The translations under genes were made by a program, and so were the position numbers. A model generated the notes under the pieces. The model worked only from the letters and a program-made list of their open reading frames with translations, was not told the origin of the DNA and did not search any database. Of a DNA stretch of 64,000 nucleotides, positions 24,009 to 35,660 are shown one piece after another (the first letter of the stretch is position 1; every line of letters begins with the position of its first letter). The DNA is taken from positions 43,502,645-43,566,644 of the forward strand of contig NC_088302.1 in NCBI RefSeq assembly GCF_032854445.1, written 5' to 3'. This DNA comes from Liolophura sinensis (Eukaryota > Mollusca > Polyplacophora > Chitonida > Chitonidae).

Positions 24009-25153
24009 CTCTCCATGGGGTGACCAGGGCGAGTTACTATGATATCGCCAAGGCGTGACTAGGCCGAGTGACCATGATCTCGCCTTGGGGTGACTAGTAA
24101 CCAAATGGCCTGTCATAGAAGATGTATGATGCAGGCCTGTCTATCGGTCATCTCCCTGGAGAACGTTAGATTCAGGCACCGATTACAGATTATTTGTCTT
24201 TGTTTATTTATATACTTTGATGTACTAGAATTACACAGTATACAATCTGCGTGTTATAACTGGCCAAGTTTTCTCTGTTCCGCCTACTCCAATAGGTTAA
24301 CTAAGACACAAATAAGAAAAAATAAAAACTACTACAAAGCGAGCAAAGACAGAATAGTGACGACAGTGTGATAGCAGGCAAATGGTGAAAGGTCGTCTGA
24401 TGTCCGGACTTTCTCAGCTTACACCATCTAGGGTTTTGTTCCAATTATTCATGCAAAGGCTCTAATAGCAGCAGCTTGCACATCTCCACTATTCATAGTT
24501 TAATCAGTATTAGGTTAAAAAAATGCATTACTGTTAAGAGCAATTTATTACACGTCACAGCTCTATAAATACTCTAAATCATTGACAAATGTTTGTCTCT
24601 CTGAACATCGTCACATCATTCTCAATGACGGGCCCTTATTCTAGGTTTAAAGCATAGACTACATGGGACTATATGTAGGTGTAACAAGTAGCTATTCTTG
24701 TAAAACCAAGGTAAACGACTGATTGTTTGAAATATATATATGCAGAATTTATACTGCTGTAGAACGGAAATTGATTTTCTTTCCGCTCCTGGTTTTAGCC
24801 AATATAAAAATACCTTGAAGAACTATCGATTTTATGCAAGCTGTGTCTCTTTCCTCCACATTCAAGGAAACTCTCAAACTCTCGAAAAGCACACAGGGAC
24901 GACATGTAGCAAGCAACTACACATGTCAAACCAAATGAAGCAACCGCTTGATTTACCACTGTATGACAAAATACATAAACAATTCATTTCTTTTAAGAAA
25001 CTTTTTATACGCCTTTCGTATGCCCTACTTATGTCTCATATGCGAAAAAATGCCTAAACTTGTATCAGCACTCAAAGCTATATATATATATATAGATATG
25101 GATATAGTTTTATATTCGTTTTTAAAATATAGATACTTCTCCAATTCTTGCAG

Positions 25154-25244
25154 AAACTTCGGAGCATCGAGAATACTTTCATTGTAAACTTAGCAATAGC
25201 GGATCTCTGTGTGACAGGTTTTGTGGATCCTTTCAGCATTGTCG
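25154..25244 (+). CDS. Melatonin-receptor-like GPCR, exon 2 (loop 1 + TM2)
   Basis: The acceptor TTCTTGCAG ends at 25153 and the donor is G|GTAAGT at 25245. The exon is 91 nt, entering in phase 0 and leaving in phase 1. It reads KLRSIENTFIVNLAIADLCV, then TGFVDPFSIV plus one base of a Gly codon. KLR-x-x-x-N-x-F-x-V-x-LAxADL is the loop 1/TM2 signature of melatonin-type receptors, with Asp2.50 in ADL. It is too short to be an obvious standalone frame and was found by matching phases and motifs. Confidence 0.9.
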
Positions 25245-25343
25245 GTAAGTAAGCCAGCATTTACGTGTATAAATCACAAGGGTTTAGTTTGTCTGTATGT
25301 GATTTAATGTGGAGAAATGATAGAGCAAAAAAACAAATGAGCC

Positions 25344-25344
<1 letters not shown>

Positions 25345-25406
<62 letters not shown>
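25345..25406. repeat. (TATC)n microsatellite
   Basis: About 15 uninterrupted tetranucleotide units. Confidence 0.98.
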
Positions 25407-25502
25407 AATATCTTCTATTTCTAAGATTTAATGAGGAGAAAACAAATGAGCCTTATCAACTTTCTACATCTTTGTATTCCAACTGCAGTTTCAGAAGTCA
25501 TG

Positions 25503-25523
25503 CTCTCTCTCTCTCTCTGTCTC

Positions 25524-25610
<87 letters not shown>
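25503..25610. repeat. (CT)n microsatellite
   Basis: About 54 dinucleotides with two early G interruptions. It forms a very long polypyrimidine tract upstream of the exon 3 acceptor. Confidence 0.98.
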
Positions 25611-25612
<2 letters not shown>

Positions 25613-25666
25613 TGAACACCTGTTAAACAGATAATTAAATATTTATGTGTTTCCATCTGCTTTCAG

Positions 25667-26526
25667 GTGTGTTTAAAGGCGAGCGCTATTTCATAGAGAA
25701 TCCGGTCCTTTGTGAGATCGTCGCTTCCGTCTGCCTGACCAGTTGCTTCTGTTCCCTTCTTAGTATTGGTGCCATCAGCTTCAACCGTTACGTCCACATC
25801 TGTCATCAGTCGGTCTACAGCAAGATCTACAGTCCTAAGAAATGCATCGTCATGGTCGTAGGTCTGTGGGTGGTCAGTTTCTGCCTAGAGATGCCCAATT
25901 TCATCGGCTGGGGCGATCATGTGTTCGATCACAAGACCCGCTCGTGCGTCTGGGATCGCACGGCTGACTTCTCGTACACCTTGTTCTTCGTGCTCGTCGG
26001 TGTCGTGTTGCCCCTCATCGTCATTTCCGTCTGCTACGCTCGGATATTCCTCTTCGTACGGCGGGCAAAGCAGCGTATAGCTCAGTCAGGTGACCAGTCG
26101 GATCTGAAGCAAAAGAAGGAGAGGCAAGACTCGATCAAACTGGCGCGAACTCTCTTCATCATCTTCGTCATGTTCACACTTTGCTGGACGCCGTACGCCT
26201 TTATGGTTGTCTTAGATGTAAACGACACCTTCGCCATGGAGCTTCACGCCTTTTCTATCCTGCTCGCCCACACCAACTCTAGCATCAACTGCGTCCTCTA
26301 CGGTGTTTTCAACAACAATTTCCGGAAGGGGTACAAAGACCTGCTCATGTGCGTCAGTTGCAAACGACTGTGGGCAGGGGACTCCAGACTGGCTCCAATG
26401 CGCTCTGGTCAGTGCTCGGAGAATACCCAAATACATTCTGTTACCGCCACAGATGTTTCACCATCAACACGCTCCCCATCTTACTTGTTCCAGGTCAAAG
26501 TGGTCGATCGAGAACCGTGTGCGTGA
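25667..26526 (+). CDS. Melatonin-receptor-like GPCR, exon 3 (TM3-TM7, C-tail)
   Basis: The exon enters in phase 1 after TTTCAG and ends at TGA 26524-26526. Visible in order: the TM3 Cys (VLCEI), NRY followed by VHICHQSVYSKIYS at TM3/loop 2, TM4 (VMVVGLWVVSFCLEMP), the loop-2 Cys (SCVWDR), TM5 with a Pro (VVLPLIV), a Lys/Arg-rich loop 3, TM6 with CWTPY, and TM7 with NCVLYGVFNNNFRKGY. NRY plus YICH-like, CWxP and N-x-x-x-Y-G in place of NPxxY are shared by melatonin receptors and related invertebrate orphans. The TM5 His four residues before the Pro in vertebrate melatonin receptors (His5.46) is Gly here, so melatonin itself may not be the ligand. The tail is Ser/Thr-rich, with a Cys cluster (LLMCVSCK) suitable for palmitoylation. 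Confidence 0.93.
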
Positions 26527-26610
26527 AAATACTCGGTCCGCGAACTGTTAGAGGTATATCCTTGGCGGACTTATCAAGGTTGTTTTCTGCTTCCCTGTAA
26601 GGGAAAGATG

Positions 26611-26616
26611 AATAAA
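26611..26616 (+). terminator. Polyadenylation signal of the receptor gene
   Basis: AATAAA lies 85 nt after the stop codon and is followed by a GT-containing stretch (CTGGCTTGTGACC). This gives a very short 3' UTR. Confidence 0.65.
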
Positions 26617-26694
26617 CATTCTGGCTTGTGACCAACAGGAAATGATTAAAAAAATTACTGTTAATAAAAAAATTAAGCTTTGGCATAGTAACCG

Positions 26695-26915
26695 GTATAA
26701 GTTAAACAGATCCGTGCTAGGTAAGAGCGGAACAGATCCGTGATGGGGAAGAGTTGAACAGATCCGGGCTGGAGAAGAGTTGAACGGTTCCAACCTTGGA
26801 AAGAGTTCAACAGATCCAACTTGGGGAAAAGTTGAGCAGATCGGAGATGGGAAAGAGTTGAACAGATCCAGCCTTGGGAACCGTTGAGCAGATCTTGGCT
26901 TGAGAAGAGTTCAGA
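26695..26915. repeat. Minisatellite, about 30-bp unit, 7 copies
   Basis: Diverged units of the form GAACAGATCC-(A/G)-x-CTTGGGGAAGAGTT follow directly after the receptor gene. Confidence 0.85.
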
Positions 26916-26919
26916 TGGT

Positions 26920-28890
26920 TTTTCCAAAAATTCAGTGTGAAAGAAGAAAACTTTTATTAGCTGGAAGCAAAAGTAATATATGGATTGTACAGTTAGCATG
27001 TGCTAACGACAAAGTAAACTGGAAAGTTAGCATGCGTGTGCAGCTAATGACAAATCGAAGTGAAAACAAATAACGGCTGGCGGTTTTGAAGTGTCTTTGA
27101 TGGTTTCTTAAGTACATCTCTAAACAGAGCATCCTGTTTGAGTGTACAGTGTTGCAAATGAATGCAATGGAAATCAATGGGCGTCATTAAATTGACAAAC
27201 CGGCAAACATCCTTTGACATTTAAATAGAAGGCTCACCTGTGTTGTTTTTCTTCAAGTAATGATTACCTTGTCATTAATCAGTCTGGTGGCGACCAAACT
27301 GTTATCTTTATGTGTGAAAAACAGATTGCGTGCTAATTGCGTCATAGTGTCATCGTGCCTTTTCCCGTTTGTTCATTCACTGTACCCTTTCATACAAATA
27401 GAAGACATTTGTTCAATGTGTAAACGTATTCAGGTTAAACTATCGATGGTTAAGATACCCTTCATTTGGATGGGAAGCACACAGACACATCATACACACA
27501 AAATACGTGATTCTGTGAGGTTATCATGTTATCATGTGTTTTACAATGATAGGTAATCGAGTCTAGACAAACGTTGGCGAGGCTTTTTGTGGTTATTTTT
27601 TTGGCATTATTGTACATAGCCCAGTGTGTTCGTGTCCGCTCACTTAAGATGTCAGAAATGTAAGAAAGTACCAGAGATTACCACAATGAAAGCTCAAACC
27701 AGAAAAGTGTTATGCTAATGCAACTATAAATTAATGTGAGTGATTGTGATTTGAGCAACTATCAAATAATAATCAATTCGATTACAAGTAAGGAAAATGG
27801 AACGTCTGCGCCAAAACTACGCGGCATGATCATATGGAGAACCACGCCTATTTTCATGAGTGTGACATTTGCTTTGTGTATGCTTCAATATTTTGTTTGC
27901 CATACACATAGTCTCAAATAAACTTCGCATTTTGGGTTATTCACCTTCCAACAGTCATGAACGAAACAGTTGTTATTTTGTTTAGTTATGGAGACATTGT
28001 GCATTGATGATGAAGAATATCTACACGCTCTGTAATATGGAAAAATCAAACGTACAAACGTAAAAGAAATTTTGTTATGATAAAAAATGTTGAAAATACA
28101 GGTACACTCTATAATGCGAATGTCGCAACTTTCATTTCATTGCTAGATAGTCCCTGTATGTAATATTGCACATTTATGTACATTTAGTTACATTTTATAT
28201 CTCCCACTTGGTCGTCGATGGAATTCTTTGTAATGTTTTTCTCGATGATCTCCATATACTAATAAGTATCTGGATTACGCACACCTTTAAACATACATCA
28301 TTAAACGTATGTTGAGCATGATAATGTTTTGTTTTATAACCTTTTGTCTATGTTACTCAATTTATTAATGTAATTTCATTATTCCATACTTTTCATCAAA
28401 GAGAAAACCCCCATAGGTATTATTTCTATTATTCCTATCTTATCTGAACTATTTTTGTTATCTGATATTATCGGTATTGTAAACGGGCTCAAAACATAGT
28501 GGTCTTTGAACGCAGTAAACGTAAACAAGCCATTCCAACCATGGAATGTTTTCAACTACGTTCCTTGGTCATATTTAAAGTAATTTGAAGTAATATTTTT
28601 CTGTATGAAAGATCGCCACGGTAAGGTGCGATAATGTGTAAGTTATGTTAGTCCTTAATCATCCATTCATTTTGTCTGATTGGTGTTTAATGCCGTACTC
28701 CAGATTTTTCCACTTGAATAACGATCGGGCACGTTTACAGTGCGATAAAACCAGAGTGCACGGCACTGACCACCGCCCATCATCGGGTATCTGACACCTC
28801 CGCCCCCCCCCCCCCCCGACCAAATGAGCATCCAAAGCAAGGGGATCTGGCTTCGAACACGTGTCCTTATTGGCAAAGGTTGTGTAAGAT
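26920..28890. other. Non-coding spacer
   Basis: No gene or recognisable element, apart from a degraded SINE-tail-like phrase at about 28676 (GATTGGTGTTTAATGCCGTACTC) and a C-run at about 28804-28818. Confidence 0.5.
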
Positions 28891-29103
28891 TTATTTTATT
28901 ATTTTTTTGATTGGTGTTTTACGCCGTACTCAAGAATATTTCACTTATACGACGGCAGCCAGCATTATGGTGGGAGGAAACCGGGCAGGGCCTGGGGGAA
29001 ACCCACGACCATCCACAGGTTGCTGGAAGACCTTCCCACGTACGACCAGAGAGGAAGCTAGGATGAGCTGGACTTGAACTCACAGCAACCGCATTGGTGA
29101 GGG
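28891..29103 (-). repeat. SINE, 5'-truncated
   Basis: It starts in an A/T-rich tail, contains GATTGGTGTTTTACGCCGTA and the conserved centre, and ends at CGCATTGGTGAGGG, just short of the A-box. Confidence 0.88.
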
Positions 29104-29659
29104 TCGCTGTAAGTTCTGCAAAACGGAACGAGCCTTAACCGTCTGAGGAACGATACTAAAGTGATCTGAAATAAGTGATAAAGGTATTGTCACTTAGGGA
29201 AATATAGTTGATATTGGGCAATACCGCGTGAACACTAGGCGAAGTTGTACAATTTTACAGCGTTTTTTAAAAATTTGTTGCTAAACGTACAGGATAAGTA
29301 TACAAGTAGATTATTGTATTAAACGCACTCAGTTGAGGTACTAAACCTTTCAGATTCATGTATTTTACACATCAAACTGCGGTGCAGTACAATATCTTTA
29401 AGACAAGATGACGCAGATCACACCCGAGCATGGATGATTTGTTTATGTTTTTTAGTATATTGTAAAAAATAAAGAAATTAAATTGAACTTATTGCTGTTA
29501 TTTTTCTTATTTTCAAAGTTTGTTGTGGAACCAAAAGTTTGGTTCACGTTATGTACATACCTAAGAATATTGTACATAACTGATCTTTTCTCTGTAATAG
29601 CCTACATTTGTATGACTGTGCGGGCAGGTTTACTGTATTATGTTGGTAGTGAGGTTAGA

Positions 29660-30370
29660 ATGTAGTGACACAGACAGGCAGTAAAATGGATAAGCAGAGT
29701 GGATGGGAGATGTAATGAAGCAGCGAAGCAGTGAGCCAGTAAGGTAGTGAGGTAGGAAGGGAGTACGATGGCTAAGCAAACATGGGGTGAGATAGCCAGG
29801 TCAATAGGTAGCGAGGCAGTAAAGCAGAGAGACAGTGAGGCAGCGAGGCAACGAGGCAGTTAAGTAGAGACAGTAAGGGAGTGAGACAGTGAGGGGAGTA
29901 CGATGACTAAGCAAACAGGGCGTGAGGGAGGCCAATAAGTAGCGAGGCAGTGAAGTAGAGTAGAGTGACATTTAGGTAATGAGGCAGCGAGGCAGTGAAG
30001 TAGAGGCAGCGAGGCAGGGAAGTAAAGACAGTGAGGTAGCAAGGCAATGAAGTAGGAGGACAGTGGGGTAACGAACCAGTGAGGCAGTGAAGTAGAGAGG
30101 CGGTGAGGTAGCGAGGCAGTGAGGCAAAGATGTAGAGAAGGAGCGAGGTAGAGAGGTAGTGAAGTAGGAAGCGAGCACGATGGCTAAAGCAAATATGAAG
30201 TGAGGTAACGAGCAAGGCGAGGCGATAAGAAAGGCTAAGTAGAAAGGCTGTGGGGTGGGGAGGAAATAAAAAGACAGTGAGGTAACAAGGCAACAAGATA
30301 GCGAGGCATTACGACGGTAAAGAAGAACTGTAGCATGGTAGCAAGGTGGTAAAGTAATGAAGCAGTGTGG
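29660..30370. repeat. Purine-rich minisatellite
   Basis: Degenerate 8-16-bp units based on GAGGCAGTGA(A)G and GAGGTAGCGAGG fill about 700 bp, with a 100-bp-scale duplication around ACGATGGCTAAGCAAACA and ACGATGACTAAGCAAACA. Leu/Pro/Ser/His-rich open frames on the minus strand are artefacts of the repeat. Confidence 0.9.
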
Positions 30371-33359
30371 TATAATAGTGTTCTATATCGATGACAGACA
30401 AGTCTTCTATGAACACGAACGACGCCGACAGCTTATACAAACAGTCTATGCAAATTCCTGTTAAATTATTTTCCAGGTGCTGTAGGTATTAATTTTGGGC
30501 AAACTATAGGAATTTACATCAAGTCAATGTTGTATACATTATTATTTCTCATAATCCACATTTGTATTAATTTAGGAACAACTTATAGTTAATTACGCCT
30601 TGTTTAACGACTAAGCTTCCACCAGATACATTTTAATTTCCTTTCTAAATTGCTTTGTTCACTACGAACATTCGGTAGGGCAAAAGATTTTATATCTGCT
30701 GTTATTATTTTAATCATGCGTTGAAAATGTATTCTGATTTTTATTTTCATTAACTCAATACTTGATACAACTTTATGACATTGTTTTCCAGCTGTGATAA
30801 TATGAAGCCTATTTATCGTTGCCGGCATAACTGTCCAACTCTCCTTGTGCTCCCAGTAAGAAAACATTAAGTGGTAAAAATGACAAATGAATAAAAACTA
30901 AAAAAACAACAGTTATTCTTAATATTAATTTTAAAAAACGGAGAAGATAACTATTAATATTATTTTATTTATTCGATCAGATGTTCAAGGGTCTACTAAA
31001 AATATTTTCACCTACTCGACAGTCGTCAGAGTATCGAGCAATGAGGTCACTTGTTCGAATCCTGCGTTGGCTAATTAGGCTGCGGCTTTAAGTGAGGGGG
31101 TTTGTCGTGCACTTAGTGAAAGACAGTGTTTTAATCCGGGATCTCTTCCTTCACCCATCAAACTCACCAATGTCATATACATATTGTTATGTGCACAACT
31201 GCCGTCAGCTTCTAAATTTAGCTTGCCACTGTTTACATATGCTGAGTTCAGGGCCTGCTGTCTGCCTCTGCCTTAGAATGTTCCAGAATACACTCAGTTC
31301 GGGGCCTGTTTGTTTACAACAAGTGTTCAAGAATTTTCTTATTCTAGAAAATTCCATCAGTCTATATAAGACCTATGAAAGCAGGTCAAAGGAGAAGAAA
31401 GGAGAATTATTGAGAGTTTTGGATGCTTTCGCTGTGTGTTACTTTAGCAGGCCTTTTGTGCTGAATTTTGGTGTCTTTATAGCCTCTGGGTTTGTTATAT
31501 CCTATCTTTACTGAGCACTTGTTCAGTCTGAACTTGTATATTTAATTTGTGCTCTTGTGTACACAGTGCTTATTAGTACACGGACCCTGTCTGTGGAATT
31601 TTGTGTATATTTCCCCTGTCCTAGTGTAAAAAAGTGGTATAGAACACGAGCAAAAAACCATACCACCTACTCAAGAAAATCCGTGCCTCATGGATGTACA
31701 TTTGTCCAACCGTAATTGTTCGTCTCAGTAAACAAGGACTGGCAAATTATGAATAAGTCATAGCCAACAAATGTGTGTAGTGTGGTACGTTGCCTTTTCT
31801 CACCAGCTGTCTGATTAGACACCCTGATTTATGCATGATGTCATTTATCCGGTTTTCACCTTGGATTCGGGTGACGTTCACATTCCCAAGTCAATATAAA
31901 GGCAGATTCATGAACGAAGAGGCCTCTTGCGTGACAATTAATAAATATTTGCCTAAAACCTAATGCATCTCGATAAGCTTTACCTAAATGTTTAATTAAA
32001 CCATGCCGCATTGGCGTTCGGTGAGACCTAATCGATGCACATGCAACCTTCGTACGTCACGCTGTGCACAGATCAGCCGATTCGCGATTCAAAATCACAA
32101 AGAAAGATGCCAGATGAGCCAGTGGAAGCTGGCCTATTTGAAAGGTGGGCTGGCACACACCAGTTAGGGAGAGAGAATGTTTAGATTATCTGGCCTTCAT
32201 TAATCTTGGAGCTGCGGTTGACGTAGTTTGTGCGACGTTGCTTACACAGTTTTTCCTTCGTTAAAGCCCATTGTCTCACCTGTATGGCATGCGCGGCTAT
32301 ATGTATGTGTACGTCACACGTACATAAGGTTATCAGTAACTTGCCAAAGGTCGGTGGTTTTCCACTCTTTGGTTGTTCTCACTTATGTAAGTGACCACCA
32401 TCTTATATTTAGTGAAAGAGCCTTGACATTAAACAACTCTCAAATTAATGCTTATGTACCTATAAATGTTTAGAATAAAGCATCGTACAGAAGTACAATC
32501 TATGAGTGGGTTATTTATCTAATAAACAGATTAAACATGTACCAACCTGACAAATCTATTTGGCCCATTCATTGGTGCAACACCCTGCACTCGGCTTAAA
32601 TATATCCGTGATTTTCTAGATCTGTTCACAGTATACATCATCTGTGTGCTGTACAAAGCTGCTGACAACAGGATTCTATTTTCTCATCTGTAAAGTCATC
32701 AAAGTGTGTGAAACACACCGTGATAATTACACGGTGAGCTGATACGCGATGAATGAAAATAACAGCACGCGAAGTGCCGGGGGTCGTGCAGTGCTGATGG
32801 AAAACATTAATTCTGTGGACATCCTCGAACATTGCCTAGGCTGCCGTGTAAAGCTTTCTCGATTTGAAATTGTTTTACAGAGCTTGTAATGGAGAATAAT
32901 GTCGTATATTCAACAGTGACCGTGGTCAAAAAAGTATCCGATTAACACCGATCGATTATTCTGACTCCTTCTAATACCAGTAAACTGTAAATGAACGGGC
33001 ATGAACGTTTATACGCCCTACACATGACAGCTCTCCGGATTACGGCCTCCGGCGAGGGCGTAGGACGCCAGTGCTTCTCCTGCATAGTTTCTTTTATCTT
33101 ACTGAATTACGGATGTCTGTGTGAAACATATGTATTTTTCATTGGTTGCTTAGCAAGCAATCATTTGCTTGTCTCAGTGCAAAACTGTGGCCATAAATAG
33201 CCCGAATGTGCCAGCACTACATAACTTCATCAAGCTTTCATACTGAAGCATAAGATATAGTGAGACATACTCGGACGGATAATTCCCTCATACATTCCCA
33301 AAGTTAGAAAAGCATCACATACACGATGTCGTCCAAGCCATATCTACACGACTGCTTGT
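30371..33359. other. Non-coding spacer
   Basis: About 3 kb without a recognisable gene. Around 31030-31110 a tRNA/B-box-like segment (GGTCACTTGTTCGAATCC) resembles one near 10660-10720 and is probably an old SINE head. The stretch 31186-31660 looks LTR-like (TATA-like TCTATATAAG at 31360), but no boundaries were found. Confidence 0.4.
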
Positions 33360-33593
33360 TTCGAGACATGCAGTTATTTATTTATTTATTTATTTGATTG
33401 GTGTTTTACGCCGTACTCAAGAATATTTCACTTATACGACGGCGGCCAGCATTATGGTGGGAGGAAACCGGGCTGAGCCCAGGCGAAACCCACGACCATC
33501 TGCAGGTTGCTGGAAGACCTTCCCACTTACGGCCGGAGAGGAAGCCAGCATGAGCTGGACTTCAACTCACATCGACCGCATTGTTCGAGACAT
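33360..33593 (-). repeat. SINE, 5'-truncated, with 10-bp TSD
   Basis: TTCGAGACAT is found at 33360-33369 and 33584-33593. The body runs from the TTATTTATTTATT tail to CGACCGCATTG, so the A-box half of the head is absent. Confidence 0.88.
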
Positions 33594-34539
33594 ATAGACT
33601 TAATGATGACAATGAATGGAAACGTAAGCTCTGTATTGTAAGGAAGGGCCACAAGTATCTGCTGAAGTTAGATGTCAAGTATTTTCCTAGTTTAGTCACA
33701 AAAAAATAATAAAGTTAACTATCTCCCAGTCCGACAAACTCTAGACCAATAGCAGAGAATCAATGAGCATTGATTCGTTAAATATAGCTGGTAATATACA
33801 TCTAACACAAATTGACTGATTGATTATGTAGTCATGCCCGGATCAGTACCAATAGAAAATTCGCATGTGCCTGTTTTAGGCTGTGGACTTCAATGTCCTG
33901 GAATAGTTTCTCCTTCCACGTATGCCACAAACTAACAGTACAGTTCCCACACCAGACGATATCCCCAGGATATTTGTTCGTGTACTATTCATTGGTAGAA
34001 AATACCACAATAGACTACTTAAGGAGTATATGACGTAACAGTTTACTGCACGTTGGTCTCCGAGTAGACAGACAAGGCTTTGTATATTTTCTGCATCACA
34101 GAATCCTGGCAGCAACGACAATCCCCTCCCCAACAAACCTCCCTGCCCGTCATCCCTGGGGTTGGATTCCTTACCACACGGCCAGTCCCGAATACTCAAC
34201 TAACAAGCGCCCAGTCAGATGAATATCATCTGTGCCCACTTCCACAAAACGTTCAACTGAGAGCCACAGAAACCCCATGACAAAACAAAGACAAATTCTT
34301 ACAAATTATGTAAAGGATATCATTTAAGAGAGACAAAGAGACAAGTAGAACAATATTCCACAGGCGTGGTTGTTATCTTGCCACAGCTTTGTGAAACCTG
34401 ACAGTATATATAGTATCTGTATAAGAGAAAACCTGGTAATATATTTTCTTATGTAGTATTTGACTACCAGTATCTATAGTATTACAGTGTATATAGTATC
34501 TATTCAAGAGAAAGCCTTGTTTTATTTCTTCTTGAGAAA

Positions 34540-34800
34540 TCGAGAGACCGGGGATCAAACCCGGGTCGGCTTTTATCAAAGACTTTAATGATGGCACTTG
34601 TTGCTGCCTCACTTGGCGCTCAGCACTGAGAGATTAGAGCACGGAAAGACGGATGATTGATCCGGTGTTATTATAATACTTTGGCGGCATGGACTGGCTC
34701 TACCACAAGAAGAGGCAGTTTTATGTACACATACCTAATGACTCCTCTTCATCACAGGACTGAAAAATTGCCAAGTTTGACGTAAAAGCCCAAGCATTCA
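34540..34800 (+). repeat. Second-family SINE-like copy
   Basis: B-box-like GGGGATCAAACCCGGGTCGG leads into CACTTGTTGCTGCCTCAC, CTCAGCACTGAGAGATTAGAG, ACCACAAGAAGAGG, ACACATACCTAATGACTCC and GTAAAAGCCCAAGCATTC. Confidence 0.65.
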
Positions 34801-34934
34801 TTCGACAAAGAGTGATCACAATATGTTTGCGGACCTGTTGAGTGTTGCAATAGGTGTTTATTTATTTGATTGTTGCTTAGTGCCATACACTCCAGTTTTT
34901 TAAATACAGTTTTGTGAATATAGAAAACTTAAGA

Positions 34935-35115
34935 GTTCATAATAAACCACTGACAATTGGAAAGTTACTGAAGAACTTGTACTGACATTGATGGAAGTGG
35001 TCATCAACGAACGTTCGACTGTCCTGAAGGCCACACGAGCATGCTCGACTGTTTATCGCCACCAACCTTCCAAGCGCTCAGAGCTGGGGTATCCGTAAAT
35101 TCCGACTAAAACGTG
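34935..35115 (+). repeat. Third dispersed repeat family, copy 1
   Basis: AATAAACCACTGAC, GAAAGTTACTGAAGAACTT, GTGGTCATCAACGAACG and CTGGGGTATCC occur in the same order and orientation as at 39775-40010. Unknown element type. Confidence 0.6.
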
Positions 35116-35404
35116 AATTCTAGTATAGGTCTATACTTTCTATTTCCTGCTACATGCGCCTCATTCAAATGAGATTCAACTCTTCCACATTTACTCTGCT
35201 TAACTGAACAACAACGACTAGATAAAGAATCATTGTTTCTTTACTATCACCAAGGTTTCAGGAATCCATAAATTGCTAGTCTAAAACATAAATTAAACCT
35301 CAGTGTTGCAATGCTTCATTTTGATTGACGGCTTGTATACGAATGTCTGTTTTGACACCTAGATTTGAACGAATGACCTAGCTGCACTTCTTCTCACTTG
35401 CATA

Positions 35405-35660
35405 TACCGTTTAGGTGGCCTAATGGTTAGAGTGTCCACCCCCAGATCGGGTTAACCAAAGACGTTAAAGATGATACTTGCTGCCTCTCTTGGTTAGAAC
35501 AAGGATATAGGATTGGTTGCCCGGTATCTGGTGTCTCCGCCATGATACTTCTGTGACGGCAGCAATTTGGCGGGACTTGAAGACACTGTATATGTACACA
35601 TATCCAATGACTTCATCCTATGAAATCTTCTTAAGTACGGCGTAAAATTCAAGCATATGG
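35405..35660 (+). repeat. Second-family SINE, copy with head
   Basis: The head GGTGGCCTAATGGTTAGAGTG is A-box-like and is followed by AGATCGGGTTAACC. The body has TTGCTGCCTCTCTTGG and CACATATCCAATGACTTC. It ends GGCGTAAAATTCAAGCATATG. Confidence 0.7.

Larger units (their letters stand above)
17847..25153 (+). other. Receptor intron 1
   Basis: Donor GTAGGC at 17847, acceptor TTCTTGCAG ending at 25153. It holds a partial duplication (18.06-18.29 kb), second-family SINEs (18.95-19.27 and 20.03-20.34 kb) and a 3-kb minisatellite with an embedded D-family repeat (21.0-24.0 kb). In 24.1-25.1 kb I recognise nothing except a short (TA)n run near 25080-25095. Confidence 0.7.
25245..25666 (+). other. 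Receptor intron 2, dominated by microsatellites
   Basis: A 422-nt phase-1 intron from GTAAGT to TGCTTTCAG. A tetranucleotide tract (TATC)n fills 25345-25406 and an almost pure (CT)n tract fills 25503-25610, ending 56 nt before the acceptor. The flank AAACAAATGAGCCTTAT occurs on both sides of the TATC tract (about 25332 and 25440), so a local duplication brackets it. Confidence 0.9.

Noticed and set aside
25265-25634. Frames rich in Ser-Leu and Tyr-Leu-Ser-Ile
   Set aside because: Translation of (CT)n and (TATC)n inside receptor intron 2.
29860-30296. Leu/Pro/His-rich minus-strand frames up to 129 codons
   Set aside because: Translation of the GAGGCAGTGAG minisatellite; low complexity in all frames.
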